From Maribacter antarcticus DSM 21422 (GTDB lineage Bacteria > Bacteroidota > Bacteroidia > Flavobacteriales > Flavobacteriaceae): 64,000 nucleotides of DNA. Location: contig NZ_JHZC01000019.1 of assembly GCF_000621125.1 (NCBI RefSeq), forward strand, positions 31,784 through 95,783, written 5' to 3'. Shown here in pieces: positions 18,260 through 27,057 of the stretch (position 1 is its first letter; each line of letters starts with the position of its first letter). The notes beneath the pieces are model-generated. The model did not search any database, was not told the origin of the DNA, and saw nothing but the letters and a program-made list of their open reading frames with translations. The translations under genes were made by a program, and so were the position numbers.

Positions 18260-18354
18260 GTTAGGACAATAGTAGTATCAAAACTCTTTTCCTATAGATA
18301 TAGGTAATGTCTTCATTCCTTTTTATTTTTATAATCTGATTAAAAAACGATGCT

Positions 18355-19116
18355 ATGAAGATTGTAATATCCCCTGCGAAGTCCTTGGATTATGAAACAA
18401 CTTTGCCTACTACAAAATACACAGAGCCATTATTTGTAGCGTCTGCAAAGAAATTGAATACGGTACTTGTAAAGAAAAAACCAGAGGATTTATCCAACCT
18501 TATGTCTATCTCGGATAATCTAGCACAATTAAACTGGGAGCGTAACCAAAATTTTAGTGTACCGTTTACCAAGGAGAATGCCAGGCCAGCAGTTTATGCA
18601 TTTAACGGAGATGTGTACCGAGGATTGGATGCTTACACAATAGGGGAGGATAAGCTTGACAAACTTCAAGGTACCTTACGAATTATTTCCGGTCTTTATG
18701 GCGTGCTTAGGCCTTTGGATCTTATGCAGCCTTACCGACTGGAAATGGGAACTTCCTTAGTTGTTGGTAAAACTAAAAACTTGTATGAGTTTTGGAAAAA
18801 AAGTATCACAGAGCATCTAAATTCTGAACTAGAGGAAAACGAGTTGTTCGTTAACTTGGCCAGTAACGAATATTTTAGCGCGGTAGATAAAAAAACTTTA
18901 AAAGTACCGGTAATATCTCCAATTTTTAAGGATTGGAAAAACGACAAACTAAAGATAATTAGCTTTTACGCAAAAAAAGCAAGAGGTTCTATGGTGCGCT
19001 ACATCATAGATTCAGATGCACAGACCTTGGATGATATCAGAGGTTTTAATTTGGATGAGTATCAGTTCAGCAAAGAGCATACCTTGAAAGATAACGAACC
19101 GGTCTTTATTCGGTAA
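18355..19116 (+). CDS. yaaA: Peroxide stress protein YaaA
   Basis: The YaaA/DUF328 family limits free intracellular iron during peroxide stress in E. coli. Family stretches are present: the N-terminal [51 protein letters not shown] with LEMGT after it, and [12 protein letters not shown]. The conserved C-terminal [15 protein letters not shown] is also seen. The length of 253 residues matches. It stands alone, with about 95 bp before it and a hairpin sequence after it. Confidence 0.93.
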   Translation: MKIVISPAKSLDYETTLPTTKYTEPLFVASAKKLNTVLVKKKPEDLSNLMSISDNLAQLNWERNQNFSVPFTKENARPAVYAFNGDVYRGLDAYTIGEDKLDKLQGTLRIISGLYGVLRPLDLMQPYRLEMGTSLVVGKTKNLYEFWKKSITEHLNSELEENELFVNLASNEYFSAVDKKTLKVPVISPIFKDWKNDKLKIISFYAKKARGSMVRYIIDSDAQTLDDIRGFNLDEYQFSKEHTLKDNEPVFIR

Positions 19117-19129
19117 AATATTCTTTTGG

Positions 19130-19163
19130 TATTACCGTTATATACCTAGTAAGAACGGTAATA
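19130..19163. repeat. Perfect inverted repeat between yaaA and the lipoprotein gene
   Basis: TATTACCGTT (19130-19139) is repeated inverted as AACGGTAATA (19154-19163), with a 14-base spacer. Neither side has a T tract, so it is not a normal intrinsic terminator. It ends 10 bp before the lipoprotein ATG and could be an operator or an mRNA hairpin. Confidence 0.6.
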
Positions 19164-19173
19164 AAGAATAGGT

Positions 19174-19536
19174 ATGAAAAGGTATTTTTTTCTAATAATT
19201 TTGGCAGTGGGTGTTTTAGTAGCTTGTACCGATAGGGACGATGACGTGACTATGGTAAACATACGAATCCAAAATAGTACCGAGACTTTTTTTTCCGAAG
19301 TTCGTGTGGTAGGCAAGGATACCGTTTATAGGGCTATTGCAACAGGGGAATATTCCAAATATTTGGAGTATGCAGCAGCATTTCAAGAAATCGCCCTGAC
19401 AGTAGTAGCAGATTCTACTACCTTGACCTACAATCCTGAATCAGTTTTTACAGATTCTTTACCAATAGGATTTTACACCTATGAATTGACACTGGATGAG
19501 GCCAATGAGCTCGATTTGAATTTTAAAATAGACTAA
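19174..19536 (+). CDS. Small lipoprotein of unknown function
   Basis: A 120-residue protein with a lipoprotein signal: MKRYFFLIILAVGVLVACT, lipobox LVAC with Cys18. The following DRDDD run is typical of surface-exported Bacteroidota lipoproteins (acidic residues just after the Cys). The rest looks like a small beta sandwich, with alternating hydrophobic strands ending in ELDLNFKID. No enzyme motif is present. A perfect inverted repeat sits directly upstream. Confidence 0.75.
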   Translation: MKRYFFLIILAVGVLVACTDRDDDVTMVNIRIQNSTETFFSEVRVVGKDTVYRAIATGEYSKYLEYAAAFQEIALTVVADSTTLTYNPESVFTDSLPIGFYTYELTLDEANELDLNFKID

Positions 19537-19539
19537 GCC

Positions 19540-19668
19540 TTACTTCTTTTTACCCACCTTTATTTTTTCCTCTACTGTGGGACGTTTTTTAATCTTCCTT
19601 GGTCTTCTGGCTCCATAGCTATTATTAGATATTTTTCCTTTTTTTGATTTTTTATCTCCCTTACCCAT
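19540..19668 (-). CDS. Thx-like small basic ribosomal protein
   Basis: A 42-residue, very basic reading frame. It begins MGKGDKKSKKGKISNNSYGA and continues RRPRKIKKRP, which matches the Thx/PSRP-type 30S subunit protein known from Thermus and present in many Bacteroidota (MGKGDKKTxxGKI.NGSxGxxRP). The stop lies 3 bp from the convergent lipoprotein stop. The Gly/Lys-rich start and the RRPRK segment are the reason for the call. Position in the ribosome is inferred from the family only. Confidence 0.75.
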   Translation of the reverse strand: MGKGDKKSKKGKISNNSYGARRPRKIKKRPTVEEKIKVGKKK

Positions 19669-19787
19669 AAGTACTTATAATTTAGAAGTTACACTACATT
19701 TCTTATCGTTTCAATTAAAGTTAATAAATTAGATTTTAAATTAAGTACCAGCGCTTTTTTAATTGTACTTGTCAATATCCCAATTGT

Positions 19788-20447
19788 TTGTTTTCACATC
19801 GCCATCCGTACGAACCTTTTTTATTTGAAGAAGCTACAAAACTTATAGTAGGCACGTTACCACCGCCTAGATTTACGCAAGGCGATTTAAAAGAGGGCGA
19901 TGTTCACTTTAGTTATGGGAGTAGAGACGGACAGCTTTGGCCTATTTTAGACCGAATCTTTGACTTAAACCTAAAGTTTGAGACCACAGAAGAGGCTATC
20001 TTAGAACGTAAGGGATTCTTAAAAAGTAGAAATATTGGTATTTGTGATATTGTTGCATCTGCGGAACGGGAAAAAATAGACGCTTCGGACCTGGGAATGC
20101 AGAACATACAATTGCGAAATGTACTGGGTTATTTAGCTAGGTATAGGAATGTAGACACCCTACTATTTACGGGTGGTAACAGCAAAAACGGACCTGAATA
20201 TTTCTTTAGAAAACATTTAAAGAAAAATAAGGTAGCTTTTGAAGTGGTCTCCAATGTAGTTCCCCGTATCCATACCTTTGTGCATCCAAAGACAGGAGAT
20301 AACATACAAACAGTTTCCTTAACGGCTCCTTCAGGAGCTGCAAATAGGGCTGTTGGTAGGCTTGATTTCTATAAGCAAATGAAAGCCGAGAATCCTGAGT
20401 TTAATACCTTGGATTTTAGGGTAATGCAGTATCAGCAATATTTTTAG
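19788..20447 (+). CDS. Uracil-DNA glycosylase superfamily protein
   Basis: A 219-residue protein with the fold signature of the UDG superfamily near the N-terminus: LIVGTLPPPRFTQGD (the GxxPG-like motif I) and HFSYGSRDGQLWPILDRIF. Later NIGICDIVASAEREKIDASD and LLFTGGNSKNG resemble the remaining core strands. The catalytic polar residue cannot be assigned safely. It probably removes a damaged or misincorporated base. The only in-frame start that fits is TTG at 19788 (MFSHRHPYEPF); no ATG lies upstream in frame. Confidence 0.75.
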   Translation: MFSHRHPYEPFLFEEATKLIVGTLPPPRFTQGDLKEGDVHFSYGSRDGQLWPILDRIFDLNLKFETTEEAILERKGFLKSRNIGICDIVASAEREKIDASDLGMQNIQLRNVLGYLARYRNVDTLLFTGGNSKNGPEYFFRKHLKKNKVAFEVVSNVVPRIHTFVHPKTGDNIQTVSLTAPSGAANRAVGRLDFYKQMKAENPEFNTLDFRVMQYQQYF

Positions 20448-20493
20448 ATATAACCTAAAACCCGTATTGATTATGCACAAGTATAGGACTTAT

Positions 20494-21903
20494 TCATTTT
20501 GTAATTTTATTTTCTAAGCTATCACATTTGTTTCTCATATCTTGTAGTACTGCATTGTATTCAGAATTATGTACTAGATTTTCCAATTGCTTTGGGTCTT
20601 TTTGCAAATCGTGTAAATACTCATACGGCGGATTTTGTTCATAATAGTTTGCATACACATATCGCTGTCCTCGAATGCCTACATACTTTGGAATTTTATC
20701 ATGTTCCATTCTATGTTCACAAAGAAAATTGGTGCGCCAAGTTTCAATTTGTGTACTATTTAAAAAAGGCACAAGACTTTTTCCTTGGTAAAGTTTAGGT
20801 TGTAAGATTCCAGCTAGGTCCAGGATAGTTGCGGGAATATCAATATTTAGGGCAATTTCATCATTAGTGCGTTCGGTAGTATTTAAGGACACTCTTGGGT
20901 CATAAATAACCATAGGGATTCGGAGAGATTCTTCGTAATGAGACCATTTACCAGCAAAACCTCTATTTCCCATATAATAACCATTATCAGCAGAAAAAAT
21001 AATAATAGTATTCTTATCAAGTCCATTTTCTTTAAGTGCATTTATTACGCGCTTCATTACATGGTCATACCCACTAATCATGCGATAATAAGCTCGCATA
21101 TTCTCTTGATATTTTTCTTCGGTATCCCAACGCCAAAAAAACCGATCCCTATTAAGGGAATTTTTAAAAAATTCAGGATGATTTTCATAAATAGCAGAAT
21201 CAAACAAGTCAGGCTTTGGTATTTTAATATTCTCGTACAGATGAGAAACTGCTTGCGGATAAGGATAGTGTCCTTTACTACCTGGGGTTAAATTAGAATC
21301 TACAGCATGTACAGCGTTAAAGCTAACTGATAGGCAAAACGGTTTTTCTTTGGATTGATTTTTAATAAATTGGACTGCTTCATCTCCTTTAATCTCGGTA
21401 GAGTGTCGTTTACTACCATTCGTAAGCTGCACAAAATGTGGCCCAGATTTTGGCGAAGGTTTATAAATGTCAAACATTTGTATAAGCATACTATCCGTTT
21501 CTTCAATTGAAACACCGAATTTTCCAATAAAACCCGTTTCGTATCCTGACTTTTTAAGCAAAAATGGATAGGAATTATCCATGAATTCAGTCTTAATGGG
21601 ATTCTTGCCAAATGTATACGTATGCTTACTTTCATATAAGCCTGTAAGGATAGAGGCTCTACTTGCGGCACAAATGGAAGTGGTGACAAAAGCATTTGTA
21701 AATCGAATGCCGTTTTTAGCGAGATTATCTATCGTTGGAGTTTGTATAATCGGATGACCTGCACATGACATCATATCATTTCTTTGGTCATCAATTAGGA
21801 AAAATAAAATATTGGGTTTTTCTACTGTATTTTTTTTTGTAGCGTCACAAGCAATAAAGAGCAATGAAAATAGGAGCGACCAAAGGAGTACTTTTATTTT
21901 CAT
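20494..21903 (-). CDS. Sulfatase (lipoprotein)
   Basis: A type I sulfatase of the alkaline phosphatase fold, 469 residues. The lipoprotein signal ends LLFIACDA with Cys19. The metal site NILFFLIDDQRNDM follows. The formylglycine motif is CAASR (Cys78 to Arg82) within SICAASRASILTGLYES, so it needs a maturase encoded elsewhere. Later motifs are SADNGYYMGNRGFAGKWSHY and the C-terminal LHDLQKDPKQLENL. Such enzymes desulfate algal or animal polysaccharides. No SusC/SusD pair or glycoside hydrolase lies nearby, so the substrate is open. Confidence 0.93.
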   Translation of the reverse strand: MKIKVLLWSLLFSLLFIACDATKKNTVEKPNILFFLIDDQRNDMMSCAGHPIIQTPTIDNLAKNGIRFTNAFVTTSICAASRASILTGLYESKHTYTFGKNPIKTEFMDNSYPFLLKKSGYETGFIGKFGVSIEETDSMLIQMFDIYKPSPKSGPHFVQLTNGSKRHSTEIKGDEAVQFIKNQSKEKPFCLSVSFNAVHAVDSNLTPGSKGHYPYPQAVSHLYENIKIPKPDLFDSAIYENHPEFFKNSLNRDRFFWRWDTEEKYQENMRAYYRMISGYDHVMKRVINALKENGLDKNTIIIFSADNGYYMGNRGFAGKWSHYEESLRIPMVIYDPRVSLNTTERTNDEIALNIDIPATILDLAGILQPKLYQGKSLVPFLNSTQIETWRTNFLCEHRMEHDKIPKYVGIRGQRYVYANYYEQNPPYEYLHDLQKDPKQLENLVHNSEYNAVLQDMRNKCDSLENKITK

Positions 21904-22123
21904 GTATCTTCTTTTTAATTACTTATCACGTTTAGTATAAAAGTAGTATCTTATTCAAATACAATTCCTTTTAGGATAGTAATATACTCAAAGTAAAACA
22001 AAAACGGTTTGCGTAAATGTTCAAACTGCTATTGCAGTTATACAGTGTTATCTGTTGGCTTTTTTCTTGATTAAAAAGAAGGCTTAATTATTGCTTTAAA
22101 ATTTATGTTACCGTCTATTAAAA

Positions 22124-22564
22124 TCAATCCTTCGTTACATATTGTTGTTTTAGTTCCTGCATGCTGTCATTTTGGTGTCCATTGATAAAAAATTCATTTT
22201 CAATTATAGGTGTTAATTTTACTATCGGAATAGGGCTTATTCTAATGATATTAGCCTTAAACATTCCTTGAATTTGAATCTTAGCGTTAATTCCTAAGAT
22301 TAATCCCATGTCGTTTTTCTCAAAATGAAATCTAATATGTACCATCTTATTGCCTATTTCTCCTTCAGTTTTATAAATAGTATCAGATTTGAATTTTCCA
22401 GACCCTTTTTTCTAATAACCCCGCATTTTTTTTAGCTGATTTACACCTTCTTTTGACCTTAAAAAACCTGTCATATCAGCATGTCCATAATCAGCAAGTC
22501 CTTCGAAGTTTTGAATGCTCATTGCATTCGCAAAACACAAAACTGTTTCACTTGTTTTACGGCA
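22124..22564 (-). pseudogene. Remnant of an unidentified gene
   Basis: On the minus strand one frame gives plausible protein from about 22562 to a stop at 22124 (NAMSIQNFEGLADYGHADMT, then FLRSKEGVNQLKKMRGY). It is cut by TAG at 22412-22414, after which the same frame continues (GEIGNKMVHIRFHFEKN and onward). Two adjacent TAG codons at 22565-22570 close the frame upstream, and no start is visible. The composition and lack of random character suggest decayed coding sequence. I do not recognise the family. Confidence 0.4.
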
Positions 22565-22592
22565 CTACTACTTGTGCAAACAGTAAAAAAAA

Positions 22593-22694
22593 TATGGCGT
22601 GGTCATAGATGGGGTTGCGGTTTCTATTCGTAGTGATTATAGAGAAGGCTTTTTAACTATTGTAGAGAATATAAGTAAGAAGAGAGCTAGTTAA
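22593..22694 (+). other. Possible 3' remnant of a plus-strand gene
   Basis: One frame reads YGVVIDGVAVSIRSDYREGF followed by LTIVENISKKRAS and a TAA at 22692-22694. It looks like a protein C-terminus but has no start and no recognisable family. The gap 22695-22889 that follows holds nothing I can name apart from a C8 run at 22860-22867. Confidence 0.2.
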
Positions 22695-22889
22695 ACCATA
22701 AAGAAAACTAGTTTTATTGAATCGTTTATTGAAGCTAACCTTAGGTGTTTTATAATATAAGAAGCGAAAGCTAGTATGTTATCAAACACATTGTTAGCGG
22801 GTTTTTTTCTGAACACTTTATATCTATTTCCATTAGAGGCTTATTTTGATTCGTTATATCCCCCCCCTTCTGTTTAATACTCGTATGCC

Positions 22890-23708
22890 TTATTTTAACG
22901 CTAGTAATGCCCAAACCGGCTTATGATCGGAAAGGTTTTTTTTCATTTCAACGATATTACCATCCATGGCTCTGATTTTAGCGGTATTGTACATAATGTG
23001 ATCAATGACTTTTCCACTCCCATTTTCTTCAGGTTTTAGAGCATTGTGTGTATTTAGTTTTGTACAATCAATACCCAACTCCGTCCAGCTTACATCTAGC
23101 CCAATATCTATAAACATTTTATGATACTGGTTTACGGCGTTGGTATTTGTTGGTATAAAATTAAAATCGCCCGCAACAACTGATAGCTCTTTGTTTTGTC
23201 TTTCTTTTAGATAATCTACAAAGGTCTGGATTTTGTTATTTGTTTCATCAAAATGGGCCTGACCTCTTGTAGCAAAAGGAAAATGAACCGAATAAATTAC
23301 AAACTCCGTATGATTAACCTTCATTTTTGCACGGGTTGCCGAATGAAGAGTATCTGCCATTAAAACCTCTTCATAATTGTATAAAGGTATGCGGCTGGCG
23401 ATGGTTTTATATTTGTCTTTGTGACCGGCAGTTGAATATTTACCTATCAAAATATGATTCAGACCCATAACTGAACCAACTTCTTTTGTCCAGCCACCGC
23501 CAGGTGCTTCCGAAAAACAAACAACATCAAAATCATAGCCTTTCAATGCTTTACCAATTTCGATGGCCGATGCATTTTTACTAAATTCCACATTATATGC
23601 AGCCACTTTTATTTGGATTGCATTTTCTTTCTTATTTTGTTTTTGCGATGACTTATTTCCACACGAGAAAGTAAGAAAAGCTGTAAGTACTAAAAACAGT
23701 ATTCTCAT
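22890..23708 (-). CDS. Endonuclease/exonuclease/phosphatase-family lipoprotein
   Basis: I start at ATG 23708 because it gives a lipoprotein-like signal (MRILFLVLTAFLTFSCGNK, Cys16). The longer frame to 23783 has no signal. The mature protein has the EEP fold: KVAAYNVEF with the catalytic Asn, VCFSEAPGG with the metal-binding Glu, VYSVHFPFA with His, VVAGDFNFIP with Asp and Asn, and the final VIDHIMYN and LSDHKPVWALL with the last catalytic Asp-His. It probably hydrolyses a phosphodiester or phosphomonoester outside the cytoplasm; substrate unknown. Confidence 0.85.
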   Translation of the reverse strand: MRILFLVLTAFLTFSCGNKSSQKQNKKENAIQIKVAAYNVEFSKNASAIEIGKALKGYDFDVVCFSEAPGGGWTKEVGSVMGLNHILIGKYSTAGHKDKYKTIASRIPLYNYEEVLMADTLHSATRAKMKVNHTEFVIYSVHFPFATRGQAHFDETNNKIQTFVDYLKERQNKELSVVAGDFNFIPTNTNAVNQYHKMFIDIGLDVSWTELGIDCTKLNTHNALKPEENGSGKVIDHIMYNTAKIRAMDGNIVEMKKNLSDHKPVWALLALK

Positions 23709-24407
23709 AGTTTTAATTTTCTTTAAATATCTAATTTGAAATATTGTGTACGCAATAATAGGGCTTAAGCTTTCATTCTGCAATTGATGATATAGTTGCC
23801 ATCACAAAAAAATAGTAGAAGGGTCTTACCTCTTATTCGCATTCTATTATTTTGCCTACTCCTATCATCTTTAACGTTTGGCAGTGAAAAGAACGGAATT
23901 GATTCATATTTTGTCTCTGTTTATTCATGAGCAGACACTTCTAAATTAACCGTTAACATTTGTATAAATATACCTTGGTATGTTGATACTCCAAATAAGA
24001 GGAATATTCGTGCCTGTAGGTATATTTCTATTTTGTATTCCAAGATACAAAAGCAAATAGAAAGAATCGAACTAAAAATACCGGGAGATAAGCGTTCCTG
24101 GTTATGGGGAAGGTAGAAAAACCTCAAAACCAAAAAGAGTCCAGCCTTTTGGACTGGACTCTTTTACGAGAACACTATATGAAAATGAAAAAAATTATGT
24201 AGCTAATTATAAAGTAAATATATTACTCCTTTAGGGTCCTGTATAGTTATTGTTGTCAATGCTGTTGTTTTTGTGGTGTGCCGCTTCATTTTTGTTATTT
24301 ACCTTTAAATTAACCGCAAGATTCTTATAGAATAGCGATATTTATGGCAGAATGACACTCTATCAAAATAGTATCATATTAATTAGGATCGTAAACTATA
24401 GTACCCT
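23709..24407. other. Long intergenic region with a possible gene remnant
   Basis: About 700 bases without an intact gene. A plus-strand frame is open from 23931 to TAG at 24114-24116 and reads protein-like near its end (KIQKQIERIELKIPGDKRSW), yet it has no start codon and follows a TGA. A strong terminator hairpin begins 15 bp after that stop, which supports a former gene there. I see nothing definite between 24165 and 24407 except the presumed ppc upstream region. Confidence 0.35.
24132..24164 (+). terminator. Intrinsic terminator (strong hairpin)
   Basis: Perfect 12-bp stem AAAAGAGTCCAG (24132-24143) with CTGGACTCTTTT (24153-24164), 9-base loop. The T run lies in the distal arm, and the sequence works in either direction. 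No intact gene ends here; the preceding frame looks like a remnant. Confidence 0.7.
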
Positions 24408-26954
24408 ATGCAGCAGTTAGAAAGATTGGCAGAATTTAAGAAATCGGTAAACAATAAATTTAATGTTTATAATAGCCTGTTCCTTAATTTACCCTATAGA
24501 AATATAGATAACGTGGGGATGCTTATTCCCTTGCTTATGGATCAATCCCAAAAAGGGTTAAAGGCAGGTCTAAACCCCAAAGAAATCTTAGAAGCTTTTT
24601 TTGAGAATTTTGCGGAGATAGAAACTGAGAAAGAGCGAATAGATTTTATGTTTCGTATTATACAGTATGTAGAACGGCAAGTGGTTTTATATGATAGTGT
24701 AGAAGATGCGGCTTTCCCTAAATTGCACAAGCACAGTAGTTCATTATCCTTAAAGGACTATTTTCAATTGATAGATAACAATAATGATTGGGATTCTATT
24801 TTGGATAAGCTCAATAGCTTTAGTGCCCGTATTGTCCTAACCGCACACCCAACACAATTCTATACTCCAGCTGTATTAGATATCATCACGAATTTAAGAA
24901 CATTGATTCTGGAGGACAGAATAGACGAAATAGACGTGGTATTACAGCAATTGGGACTTACTTCTTTGGTCAATGCCAAAAAGCCTACTCCGTTGGACGA
25001 AGCCAAGAATATTATCTACACCTTACGGCATGTATATTATGACGCTATCGGCGATATGTATGCCTATATCAAAGGCAGTGCTGGTAACCAGAAATTTGAG
25101 AATCACGATATCGTTAAACTTGGTTTTTGGCCCGGAGGCGATAGGGACGGGAATCCGTTCGTAACTGCAGATATTACTAAAGATGTGGTGAACGAGCTAC
25201 GCGTTACGCTTATGAAGTGCTACTATAACGATTTAAAAGGGCTGCAGAATAAATTAACGTTTAGAGAGGTGCAAGAACCCATAAATAAATTACGTGGTAA
25301 CCTATATATGGCCATGTTTGATCCTAGTAAAGACGTTGGGTACGAAGATATCATTGGCCCCTTAAACCAAATACGCGAGGCTTTGGTCCATAAGTACCAT
25401 AACTTGTATTTAAAGGAGCTAGATTTGTATATCGATAAGGTAAAAATCTTTAAAACGCATTTTGCTACGATTGATATCCGTCAGGACCATAGCATGCATA
25501 CCAAGGTGATGAACGCCGTTTTGCTTAAGAACGGTTTTATCAAGGCTGATGTGAACGAGTTATCCGAGGCCGAATTGATTGATATCCTGATGCATAAAAA
25601 TATCGTTCTTAATGCCAATGATTACGACGAGGAAATCGTAAAAGACACTATAAAGAACGTTTCACAACTGGCCGATATTCAAGCAAAGAATGGAGAACAA
25701 GGCTGTAATAGGTACATTATTAGTAATTCAGAAGATGTGTTTAGTATGTTGTACGTTTATGCGCTTTTTAGATGGTGCGGATGGGCAGACAAGGAAATTA
25801 CCTTTGATATTGTACCGCTTTTTGAAACAATGAATGGAATGGACAATGCGGAGGCAACTATGCAACAGCTGTTCAGTTTAAAGGAGTACAGAAAACATTT
25901 AGAACAAAGGGCAAATAAGCAGACGATAATGCTTGGGTTTTCCGATGGTACCAAGGACGGTGGCTATCTAAAAGCGAACTGGTCTATCTTAAAGACTAAG
26001 GAAGAACTCTCCGAAGTTTGTGCAAAGAATGACATCGCTGCAATTTTCTTTGATGGTAGAGGAGGACCCCCAGCAAGGGGTGGTGGAAAAACACACCGCT
26101 TTTATGCTGCCCAAACAAATAAGGTAGCCAATAACGAAATCCAACTTACCATACAAGGCCAGACGATTACCAGTACCTACGGTACTAAGGAGCAGTTTAT
26201 ATACAATAGTGAACAACTGTTAACTGCGGGACTTTCAAATACGATATTAGGAAAAGAGATTACGATTTCTGAAGAAGCCAGAACCTTGATAGAAGAACTC
26301 TCCGAACTCAGTTTCGCCAAATACGATGCGTTAAAGCATCATGATAAGTTTATGTCGTATTTGGAGAATATGAGTACTTTAAAATACTATACCAAAGCAA
26401 ATATTGGAAGTAGACCTGGAAAACGAGGGAACAAAGCCAAGTTGGAACTTTCAGATCTTAGGGCGATATCTTTTGTAGGGTCCTGGAGCCAGTTAAAACA
26501 AAACGTCCCTGGTTATTTTGGTATTGGATCGGCTCTACAAGCAATCGCTAACGAGGGTAGGTTTGAAGAGGCAAAGAAAGTATATGATGAGGTGCCTTTT
26601 TTCCAAGCATTGATGTTAAATAGTATGATGAGCCTATCCAAATGCTACTTTGAGCTTACTAGCTATATGAAGGAGAATAAAGAGTATGGTGCATTTTGGG
26701 AAATATTACACGAGGAATACCAACTTTCCAAAAAGATGCTCTTAGAACTTTCGGGTATGGAAATTTTGATGGAGAAGGAAGCTATTTCTAGGGAATCTAT
26801 AAAAATTAGAGAAAATATTGTACTCCCATTATTGGTCATACAGCAGTATGCCTTGCAGAAAATTGGAGAAGGTAACACGCATAAGGATTTGTATGAGAAA
26901 ATTGTGACCAGGTCCCTATATGGTAATATTAATGCGAGTAGGAATTCGGCCTAA
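24408..26954 (+). CDS. ppc: Phosphoenolpyruvate carboxylase
   Basis: This enzyme carboxylates PEP to oxaloacetate to refill the TCA cycle. Hallmarks: LTAHPTQ with catalytic His147, FWPGGDRDGNP, GFSDGTKDGGYLKANW, FFDGRGGPPARGGGKTHRF (the mobile catalytic loop), and NIGSRPGKRG. At 848 residues it matches the shorter Bacteroidota form. The C-terminus ends NINASRNSA, not the usual QNTG, so the allosteric/terminal contact differs. It stands alone between two terminators. Confidence 0.95.
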   Translation: MQQLERLAEFKKSVNNKFNVYNSLFLNLPYRNIDNVGMLIPLLMDQSQKGLKAGLNPKEILEAFFENFAEIETEKERIDFMFRIIQYVERQVVLYDSVEDAAFPKLHKHSSSLSLKDYFQLIDNNNDWDSILDKLNSFSARIVLTAHPTQFYTPAVLDIITNLRTLILEDRIDEIDVVLQQLGLTSLVNAKKPTPLDEAKNIIYTLRHVYYDAIGDMYAYIKGSAGNQKFENHDIVKLGFWPGGDRDGNPFVTADITKDVVNELRVTLMKCYYNDLKGLQNKLTFREVQEPINKLRGNLYMAMFDPSKDVGYEDIIGPLNQIREALVHKYHNLYLKELDLYIDKVKIFKTHFATIDIRQDHSMHTKVMNAVLLKNGFIKADVNELSEAELIDILMHKNIVLNANDYDEEIVKDTIKNVSQLADIQAKNGEQGCNRYIISNSEDVFSMLYVYALFRWCGWADKEITFDIVPLFETMNGMDNAEATMQQLFSLKEYRKHLEQRANKQTIMLGFSDGTKDGGYLKANWSILKTKEELSEVCAKNDIAAIFFDGRGGPPARGGGKTHRFYAAQTNKVANNEIQLTIQGQTITSTYGTKEQFIYNSEQLLTAGLSNTILGKEITISEEARTLIEELSELSFAKYDALKHHDKFMSYLENMSTLKYYTKANIGSRPGKRGNKAKLELSDLRAISFVGSWSQLKQNVPGYFGIGSALQAIANEGRFEEAKKVYDEVPFFQALMLNSMMSLSKCYFELTSYMKENKEYGAFWEILHEEYQLSKKMLLELSGMEILMEKEAISRESIKIRENIVLPLLVIQQYALQKIGEGNTHKDLYEKIVTRSLYGNINASRNSA

Positions 26955-27000
26955 GCATAGGTGACGAATTTTGCCGGTGTCAATTATAGGATACTGCACA

Positions 27001-27038
27001 TAAAAGAGCCCAAGCAATATCATGTTTAGGCTCTTTTA
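27001..27038. terminator. Bidirectional terminator between ppc and the M20 peptidase gene
   Basis: Stem TAAAAGAGCC (27001-27010) with GGCTCTTTTA (27029-27038) and an 18-base loop. It separates two convergent genes ending at 26954 and 27058 and has T-rich arms on both strands. Confidence 0.75.
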
Positions 27039-27057
27039 GTATTCGCTACAAATTTTT

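Noticed and set aside
22860..22867. C8 run as a phase-variation switch
   Set aside because: It lies 22 bp after the end of the exonuclease gene and inside no reading frame or promoter, so a switch role has no support.
23921..24133. Minus-strand 70-residue frame in the exonuclease-ppc gap
   Set aside because: It overlaps the terminator hairpin and the plus-strand protein-like frame, and lacks any recognisable motif.
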